The translations under genes were made by a program, and so were the position numbers. DNA of 64,000 nt, from contig JANTQA010000060.1 of the NCBI GenBank assembly GCA_027625915.1, positions 1,674,001-1,738,000 of the forward strand, in the 5' to 3' direction. The notes under the pieces were generated by a model. The model did no database searches. It worked only from the letters and a program-made list of their open reading frames with translations, and had not been told where the DNA came from. The stretch is from Anaeramoeba flamelloides. Lineage: Eukaryota; Metamonada; Anaeramoebidae. Below, one piece after another: positions 57,001-64,000 of the stretch. Each line of letters starts with the position of its first letter. Positions within the stretch are counted from its first letter, which is position 1.

Positions 57001-57587
57001 CGTTATATACAGATTTCCAGATAACCAAAAAAAAAAAAAATTGTAAAAAATTTCTTAAAATTTTTGTTTTAATTTATTCTTAAAAAACTTACGTATAAAC
57101 TCAACAAATACCAAATAAATAAATGGAGTCAATGGGACTTTATTATCGAGATTCTTTGAAGAGATACAAAAAAATAGAACTTTTTTTTTTTTTTGGTTTG
57201 TCAAATATATTTTTATTAATAATTGTTAAATTTATTATAACGTTTTTAATTAGTGAAAAAAATGACAAATAAGCGATGTTTCTACCCAATCTAGGATAAT
57301 CTCTTTTTTTTTTTCACAAAAAAAATATATTGACGAGTTTACCTACTATCTTTGTTCAACATAAAAAATAACACTAGAATTAAAAATAGAAAATCAAACT
57401 ATTTTCATGATCATAAACGCAAAACCTCCCACTTAAATGGGAAATCGCAAATTCCCATTGTTTTCAAAGGCTTTTTAGTCAATTACGGCCTACCTGTATA
57501 TAATTGTTTTTTTTTTTTTTTCGTTGTTTTTAAGTTTTTTCGTTTGCGTTTTTTCATATCCCAGAAAGGAAAAGTAAACTATTTTTT
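57001..57587. other. Intergenic, nothing recognised
   Basis: AT-rich. An open stretch beginning at 57352 has no ATG and is not accepted as coding. Confidence 0.35.
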
Positions 57588-58270
57588 AGTCAAAGGGGCC
57601 CAGTTGTAATGAGTAAAATACATGTGTTTAAAGGGTTTGAATGAATATTAGAAGAAAAATTTTATTTTGGAAATTTTAAAAATTGAAATCATTTTTTCAC
57701 ATTTTTACACATTTTTGTTTTTTTTTCTCAATTTTTTTAAAAAACGTCATTGAGTTGCAAAATTTTTTTTTATTGCAAGATCAATAGTCAATTGGTAAAA
57801 ATGTGTTATTCTAAGGTTATTGAAAGCATGAAAATATATGTTGAGAAATCATTTTGATTTCTATTGGAATTTCATTCGATCTTTGATCTTGATATTTGTT
57901 TAATTAATGTGAAAAATTTCCACTTAATTTTCATTTCTTTTTTCAAATAGAGAACACAAATACCAACAAACTTCGTTTGGGGACTTGATTTCTAAAAGAA
58001 AAGTATGAAAAATGAAGTGAAAAATGTTTCATATTTATTATTCAAATACCAGTAGAAGTTCAAAACGAACATTGTTATTTTTCTCAACAGGGCCCTAAGA
58101 ATTTGAGTTTTTACATTTTAAAGAAAATATATTGATTAATTAGTTTTCTTTCAGACATATATCAACAATTCTTTGATGTGTATTATTCTGATTATTTCTT
58201 ATTTGTTATTCAACGGTCAATTAAATAAAATAATTGATATTTGAAAAAAACGTTGGGTCTCTTTGACTGA
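57588..58270 (+). mobile_element. CAGTCAAAG-tipped TIR element, copy 2
   Basis: About 683 bp. The left tip AGTCAAAGGGGCCCAGTTG and the right tip AGTCAAAGAGACCCAACG (reverse strand) form the inverted repeat. Collinear, inverted, with 38660-39348. No transposase. Confidence 0.78.
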
Positions 58271-58560
58271 AACAGAGTTTATGATTTCAAAAGAATTCAA
58301 GAACTTTTTCAAAAAATGAAACAACGAATGAAATTAAAAAACATGCAAAAAATTCGAAAAAATGTGATTTTATAATTCTTTCCTTATTTTAAAACGTAAA
58401 ATTGCACCCCCCACCCCCTGTGATATATGTATATATAATATACACACATATTTGTGTATTTAAATTTTAGTATTAAAAAGAAAGTTTTTTCATTTTCCTA
58501 AATTCCAAATCTATTATTTATTTTTTTTTTATTAAAATTTTTAATAAATATTGATTATAG

Positions 58561-58716
58561 CCAATAGAAGAGAAGTGATCCCATACCACGTAAATCAAAA
58601 CAGAGAAAACATTAATCCACTCAACAATACACACACCAATAACAATACAAATGTTACAACTCCCCAAACGTTGGTTCTACCAAAAGAAAGAACCAGATTA
58701 AAATTTATACGACTTA

Positions 58717-58754
<38 letters not shown>

Positions 58755-59371
58755 CCAAAATTAACTCAATTGAATAACAATTTACTTATGTTTCCCAATA
58801 TTAACCACAAAAATACAGTGATTCAATATAACAATAAAATTATAAGTAAAACCAGCAAGCCTAGAAAGTCACAAAATTCATTTCCAAAAAGAATAAATCG
58901 TTTTCCGCAAAGCTATACAATAAATAACACGGTTTTAAATCATTCACATATAATTAGAAAAAGAAAAAAAATGAATCCTAATGTTTTGTCATCTGGATTT
59001 GATATTTTAACAAACAAAACTCCAAGACTTGTTTCACAAAAAAAAAAGAAAAAGAAAGGCAAAGAAAAAGAAAAAAGAAAAAGGAAAAAAAAAAAAAAAA
59101 AGAAAAGGAAAAGGAAAAAGAAAAAGAAAAAGAAAAAACAAAGACAAATTTAAAAAAAATGAAAAAAAGAAAAATATCTTATATCGGGGGGCACGAAAAA
59201 ATAATTAACAAATTAAATAACAAAAAAAATAAAAAATTACTGAGAAATAAAAAAAAACCTTCTCGTAGATTAGATTATATGAGAAGTAATAATTGTAAAC
59301 ATTCTCGTAAGATTAATCGAAAACCTAGTGGATTATTAAATTTTCCAATAATTAAGAAAAATATAAATTAA
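58561..59371 (+). CDS. Unrecognised Lys-rich basic protein, 5' incomplete, frame change in poly-A
   Basis: I do not recognise it. The coding stretch starts after a TTATAG acceptor-like site at 58560 (NRREVIPYHVNQNRENINPL) and has no ATG, so a first exon lies upstream or is missing. It contains a 12-Lys run encoded by an A-run of over 30 bases, a Ser/Asn-rich middle (SKPRKSQNSFPKRINRFPQS) and a second Lys-rich tract ending at 59153. A second frame (59159-59371; KKRKISYIGGHEKII, RRLDYMRSNNCKHSRKINRK) continues in a similar basic style, most likely the same gene across a homopolymer length change. Composition suggests a nucleic-acid-associated or nucleolar protein, which is inference only. Confidence 0.5.
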
Positions 59372-59770
59372 TAATTTATTCGTTTATCCATTAATCTTTT
59401 TATTCTTTTATTCTTTTATTCTTTTATTCTTTTATCCATTTATCCATTTATTCATTAATTTGTTAATTTGATTTAATAAATAAAGGTTTTAAAAAACAAA
59501 TCATTCTACATAAACACTTTTTTTTTTTTTATTGTATTGTTTTATCAAATACTGATTTATAAAAACCAAATTAGAAAATTATAACATTTTTTTTTTTCAT
59601 TTTTATTTATCAAAAATTTATTTTCCTGAAATTTAGAGATCTAACTTTTTTTTAAATACAATAACTTTTCGAAGGAATCAGATATATTAAATAAATTCAG
59701 TGGAAAAAAGTAACCAAGTCTACGTATTTATCCATTTTCAAAAATAACTTTATATAATCCTTTTTTATAA
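59372..59770. other. 3' flank of the Lys-rich gene
   Basis: Contains a short tandem TTCTTTTA array at about 59395-59440. Nothing else seen. Confidence 0.4.
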
Positions 59771-59864
59771 TAAACTCGGTTCCAAAAATTTTAACACAGT
59801 TAATACAATTTAAAGAGCAACAATATTACTATTTCCTTCAAATTGGAAATAAATTGAATTTATC

Positions 59865-61551
59865 AAATATTCCCGAAAATACCCGAATTTGAAAATACCC
59901 AAAAATTTTTTAACAACGAAAAAACACTTTTTGAACAACATCTAAGAAATCCTAGTGTCAATATACTCAGTTTAAAGGTAATTTGGAATTTTATTTCAGA
60001 AACAATATTTTTTTTCTGAAAATATTAAAATTCAAAAAAATTAATTGTTAGGGAATGGTATTCAACCCATTTTGTGTGAAAGGGATTGAAATATTGGATG
60101 ATAAATATTTCTGATCATTTCGAAATGGTATTAACTAAATAAGAGAAAATGTACTTGTAAAGAAAAATTCTAATTCTGTATCATTAATTATAATTTTGTA
60201 ATCTTAAATACAATCCTAAAATACCCGAGTAATGTCTAATCCTACAACAAATACCCTAGACAATGTGACCAAAGCCAAACTTTATTTAACTTACCATTCC
60301 ATAAAAGGAACTGTTTTGACCAAAACATACTAATACACACCATACATAACATAACCTGAAATGCACATATATTTACGATAATAATTACCAACAATTACTC
60401 AAATATACTCAAAAGGTACCAAAACCTCTTTAGAGTAGTTTAAAATAGAAAATTCAAAAAAAAAATATTTTTTATGAAAGTAAAATTGTTATTTTATCAT
60501 TAAGGGACTAGTCTCTATTAATTTTTTTTTGACCAATAACTAAATAAGGAATCCTTATCTTGAAATATGTTTAAAATTGAAAATAGACAGGTTTTTTCAA
60601 TGTTAGAACTTTAAGTTCTTGTTTTTTTAAAATTTTACAATTCTAGTCAAAAAAAGTGACTTTTGAAAATTTTTTTTTGAAAAAATATCTTGAATGGATG
60701 AGAATTTTTTGATTAATTTTGGATTTAATTATTTTCTCAAAAATAATATTTATTCTCATTTTTAAAAACGAAAAAAAAAATTGAAAACTAGTGAATATTT
60801 TCTCTTTCACTTCTGTTCATCCAACTTGACTCTATAATGAACTCAATTTGTTTTATCAATAATTACTTTTAAAAAAAAATAGTTCTTATTCTTTTCGTTG
60901 ATTTTTTTTGACTCTGACAAAAACTTTTGGAATGATAATTGGGGAATAATTAAAAAAAACTTCAAATTCAACAAAAAAAAAAGAGTGTAAACTCAAAAAG
61001 TAGATTCATCGAGAAAAAGAATGGTACAAGAAAAGAAAGAAAATCTTTTATTTTGAGTAAAGCATATATTGCATATTTTTTTTCGAATCAAACTGTTTTT
61101 TTCATGCAAATCCAAAAAAAACTTTTCAGGTTTATTTTTCAAACTATTTTTTATACGTCTTCTACAAAAATAACAAGGTTTTGCTTTCTTGCTCATATTT
61201 TTTTTTATTTTTTGTATTTTTGTGAAAAGTTGAAAAAAAGCAACTTTCAAAAAAGTGAAAAAATGGAAAAAAATTTTTTTTCTCTAAAAACAATAACTAA
61301 ATTTAATGAATGTCATTTAGCAAGATTTCATTAATATACTAAGAAGTTTTTCACTTTGATTTCAAATCTAAGTAATTGGCAAAAAAAATTCTAAATCTCT
61401 ATTAAATTTACCTAAAAAAAATTTAATATAGACTAGTCCCTTAAACTGAGTATATTGAAATCGGGTTTCTTTGAAGTTTTCCATAATATGTTTTTATGTG
61501 GTTAAGAAATTTTCTGGTATTTTCGATTTTCGGGTATTTTCGGGAATATTT
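59865..61551. mobile_element. TIR element with about 110 bp arms, interrupted
   Basis: Arms at 59865-59982 and 61441-61551 are inverted: AAATATTCCCGAAAATACCC at both tips, then GAAAATACC, TTAAC, and an inner AATATACTCAGTTTAA. The 937 bp TTAA element sits exactly at the inner edge of the right arm. The residual interior (about 59983-60499) has no coding sign. Confidence 0.7.
60504..61440. mobile_element. 937 bp TTAA-target element
   Basis: Flanked by TTAA at 60500-60503 and 61441-61444. Terminal inverted repeats GGGACTAGTCTCTATTAATT and, from the right, GGGACTAGTCTATATTAAAT. The GGGNCTAGTC tip resembles that of the 680 bp TTAA family, so both may use the same enzyme. Short open frames of 85-93 codons inside are low-complexity and not convincing. 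Confidence 0.82.
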
Positions 61552-61765
61552 CAAACACTCAAATAAATTATGTTTTTTAAAAAATATGAAAATCAATTTT
61601 TTTGTTTTTTTTTTGAGTTTTTTGTTTTTCATTTCATTTTTCCAATTTAAGTATTCTATTTTGTTTGATAGAATAATTTTTTTCAACAATTGGTTGACCA
61701 AAGACTAGTTTGTCAAAATAAAAGAACTCATATAAAATTAGTTGATAGTCTCAAAAATGTTATCG

Positions 61766-62104
61766 ATAAATAGTAAACTCCATTTCAAAATAATTGGCAA
61801 ATAAAAAAAATTAATTTTAAAAATCAATATTTTTATATATTGAAGTTATTGTTTAGAATAAAAAAAAATACTATTTTAATATTCAGTTCTATGCACTATA
61901 ATTATTTATTTTTCATCTAAAAATAAAATATAAAAAATTAAAGAAAAAATAAAAAAGAATTGGTTCTTTTATTATGAAATTTAGTTTATATTTTCTCTAA
62001 AAATTTTAATTGTGTAGAAGTTGACAAAAAATAAAATGTTTTTATTTATTTTTTTTTAAAAAATTGTTGGGGAGTTTAGAGTATCAGAGATTTTATATAT
62101 ATAT
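61766..62104. other. AT-rich spacer
   Basis: Begins with a possible mariner-like left tip; otherwise nothing recognised. Ends in an (AT)n tract. Confidence 0.3.
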
Positions 62105-62620
62105 ATATATAAGTAGTGTAAAAAATACCGTAAATGAAAAAAATACGGTTAAATATTTTAAATTGTGAATATTAGGAAAATTGTTGTGTAATTTATTTTA
62201 TTTAAAAATCCTTTTTTTAAGAATCAAACTTTTTAAGTTATAATACACCCACTTATTAGAATGATGATTAATGAAATTCCACTTATTCAACACACCAACC
62301 AATCAATCAAAAAACAATGTATAAAAATTTTCATTTTCTAAATTCTAATAAACCTCTATTAAACCCGATTGTTTTTCCAAAAAAAGTTGATCTACATAGG
62401 CTATCAAATAATTATTTGAGTATTCTATAGACACCTTGCTTTAATGGACTTTTGGTTGGTTTATTACACATTCCTAAAAAAATTTAGTTATTTATAAAAA
62501 GGATTTTATTGAACATATAAGGAAATTACACAGAAATTTTACTAATATTCATAATTAAAAATCTTGTCAGGGAATTTTTTCATGTCCTGTATTTTTTTCC
62601 CAACAGTAACTATATCTATA
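62105..62620 (+). mobile_element. Short TIR element (family near 515 bp), copy 3
   Basis: About 515 bp. The left end AAGTAGTGTAAAAAATACCG and the right end (reverse strand) TTACTGTTGGGAAAAAAATA are followed by matching ATGAAAAAA and GTGAATATTAG blocks, giving inverted repeats near 100 bp. The left end abuts an (AT)n tract. The interior is collinear with 11665-12345 minus its nested hairpin. Confidence 0.75.
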
Positions 62621-63192
62621 AATAAAATATTAAACATTTTTAATTTTAACAAGTTTACTAAAGTTGTTACCTATTTTATTATCTCTTATCATTTCACCAT
62701 GTCAAATGATTTATTGTAACAAAATCCATTTTTCTTAATTAACAAAATGAATTTCTAAGAATAAAACTAACTCCATAAAGAGTAAAAATGTTAACTCAGA
62801 AAAATGAATTGAGATATAAAAATTTCTAAATCAAAATATTGTGTTGGTTTGTTTTTCTTTTTAAAACTGATAAACTAAGGGTAAAACTAAAGTTTTTTAA
62901 GAAATGTCAAAGGATAACAAAAAGGAAGAATTTGTCCACTAAAAGATTGGGAAATATATGTTTGAGAGGATATTTTTGAAATTTTACTAGTTTGGTTTGT
63001 GGGGTAAAATTATGAAAAGAATTAAATTTTTATGTTTGTGGACAATTGAAACATGAACAGACTTTTGCAAAACACTATACAAGAGTTGAATTGATTCAAA
63101 AATAGTTAAGTCACTTTACCATTCGATCCTTGATTAAAAATCTATTTATTTTTTTTTTCGTTATTTTAAAAAATTCACTCAACCAAATAAGA
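62621..63192. other. Upstream region of the aminotransferase gene
   Basis: AT-rich. A T-run lies just before the start codon. No motif recognised. Confidence 0.4.
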
Positions 63193-63837
63193 ATGTCTCG
63201 TGGATTAACAAAGGAACAAGTCGACAACCTCCAACCATCTCAAGTACTTGACAGTCTCCGTAAAGTAATGCTGATTGATGGCTATGATTTTGTTGTAGAT
63301 ACCGATAACTCAAAAGGGATGTATTTAGTCGATAAAAAAACAAACAAAAAATACTTGGATTTTTTTACCTACTTTGCATCTTCGTAAAATATACTTTTTT
63401 TTTTTTTTTTTCTCGTCGTTTGATTAAGCAAAAGTAATTTCATAAAACCAAACTGTTTTTTTTTTGAGCTAAAACGAGATCTTCAACACAAACACTTCAA
63501 AAACATTTCTTTCAAATAAATAAAGTGCTTTAGGGATGAATCATCCAAAAATGTGCACTGAAGAATTTATCAAATACATTGGAAAGTTGGCGCTGAACAA
63601 AATCAATAATTCAAGCTTTTACTCTCTTGAAATGGGGAAATTTGTCAGCACTTTGGAACGTGTAGCAATGCCAAAAGAGTTCACAAAGGTTTTTTTTATT
63701 TCGGGTGGTGCTCTTGCTGTTGAAAATGCTTTAAAGGCTTCCATTGATTGGAAAGTGAGGAAGAACATTAAAGCTGGTTTGGGGGAAATTGGTACAAAGG
63801 TCATACATTTTAAAGAAGCTTTCCATGGTCGCACAGG
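63193..63837 (+). CDS. L-lysine 6-aminotransferase-like PLP enzyme, 5' part
   Basis: Exon 1 (63193-63383) begins MSRGLTKEQVDNLQPSQVLD and ends KKYLDFFTYFASS at a GTAAAA donor. Exon 2 (63534-63837) reads MNHPKMCTEEFIKYIGKLAL, then VFFISGGALAVENALKASID, VIHFKEAFHGRTG, and stops at a GTATCT donor. The remainder is past the window, so the PLP lysine is not visible. SGGxAVENALK is the PLP-phosphate region of class III aminotransferases, and the DWKVRKN and HFKEAFHGR context fits lysine-epsilon aminotransferases more than GABA transaminases. These enzymes move the epsilon-amino group of lysine to 2-oxoglutarate. Splicing at the obvious sites leaves a one-base phase conflict and lacks the usual PxG before NHPK, so a micro-exon in the 150 bp intron is likely. 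Confidence 0.82.
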
Positions 63838-64000
63838 GTATCTTTTCCCTTTTTTTTTTTTATTTTTTTTCTTCTTTTCCAAGTTTTTGAATTTTTCCCC
63901 TTTTTAAAAGCAAAATCAAAAATCTTCAATGAACCACTTATCAGTGCAACAAACAAACAAATTTTGTCTACTGTTTGCTCTTTCAATATTATCTTCCTTA

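Larger units (their letters stand above)
59771..61765 (+). mobile_element. Mariner-like short TIR element (GGACACA tip), copy 3, carrying nested elements
   Basis: The left end TAAACTCGGTTCCAAAAATT and first 90 bases match the copies at 33.8 and 50.7 kb. Similarity resumes at about 61570 and runs through AAAATTAGTTGATAGTCTC. Everything between is a nested element (59865-61551), itself carrying a TTAA element. The right tip is missing or overrun by sequence resembling another left tip (TAAACTCCATTTCAAAATAA at about 61770). Confidence 0.6.

Noticed and set aside
58271-58560. 5' exon of the Lys-rich gene
   Set aside because: Searched for an ATG exon with a donor before the acceptor at 58560; none with coding character was found.
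1-64000. Virus-like elements or broken toxin genes
   Set aside because: No capsid, envelope, packaging or toxin family was recognised anywhere.

Overview
The window is very AT-rich nuclear DNA of a unicellular eukaryote. It has GT-AG introns, protein-coding exons clearly richer in GC than their surroundings, long A/T homopolymers, and polyK/polyE/polyN tracts in its proteins. Gene content (RasGEF with N-terminal ubiquitin-like modules, RCC1-BTB, LRR-BTB and a BTB-BACK fusion) resembles free-living amoebae. An Anaeramoeba-like genome is my best guess, by inference from family content only; no rRNA or mitochondrial marker is present to fix the taxon.

Host genes, left to right: a serine-rich unknown protein (1.6-2.5 kb, +); a multi-exon RasGEF (about 5.0-10.7 kb, +); a HAD-IIA phosphatase (12.7-13.6, +); an RCC1-BTB gene split by a 4.5 kb intron (17.3-23.5, -); an LRR-BTB gene (27.4-30.5, +); a BTB-BACK gene fused to a ThuA/GATase-like domain, with frame breaks (34.8-37.2, -); ribosomal protein eS24 (41.5-42.2, +); LC8 dynein light chain (49.1-49.3, +); a RING protein (54.5-55.1, +); a Lys-rich unknown protein (58.6-59.4, +); and the 5' part of an L-lysine 6-aminotransferase-like gene (63.2 to beyond the end, +). 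There is no operon logic. Several genes belong to Ras and BTB/RCC1 signalling or ubiquitin-adaptor families.

Most remaining sequence is mobile-element debris. One APE-type LINE family accounts for at least nine copies (3.1-5.0, 14.1-14.5, 15.4-16.6, 18.7-21.7, 24.2-24.6, 43.1-44.3, 45.6-47.2, 51.2-51.6 and 52.7-52.9 kb). Several have exact target-site duplications. At least seven short terminal-inverted-repeat (TIR) groups are also present: a TTAA-target family of about 680 bp (four copies), a 937 bp TTAA element, two families with mariner-like tips (about 530 bp and 590-670 bp), a TIR family near 515 bp, a CAGTCAAAG-tipped family near 685 bp, and two long-TIR foldback elements next to each other at 55.4-57.0 kb.

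Two observations stand out. Every well-preserved LINE 3' end carries a short palindrome that contains the ORF stop codon, and two LINE lineages keep the palindrome with different sequences. Four LINE copies also carry, at the same internal position, hairpin-forming inserts (stems up to 36 bp, perfect in one case) preceded by 10-bp AGTGCCGTNR-type repeats. These hairpins look like an undescribed structured repeat associated with this LINE family.
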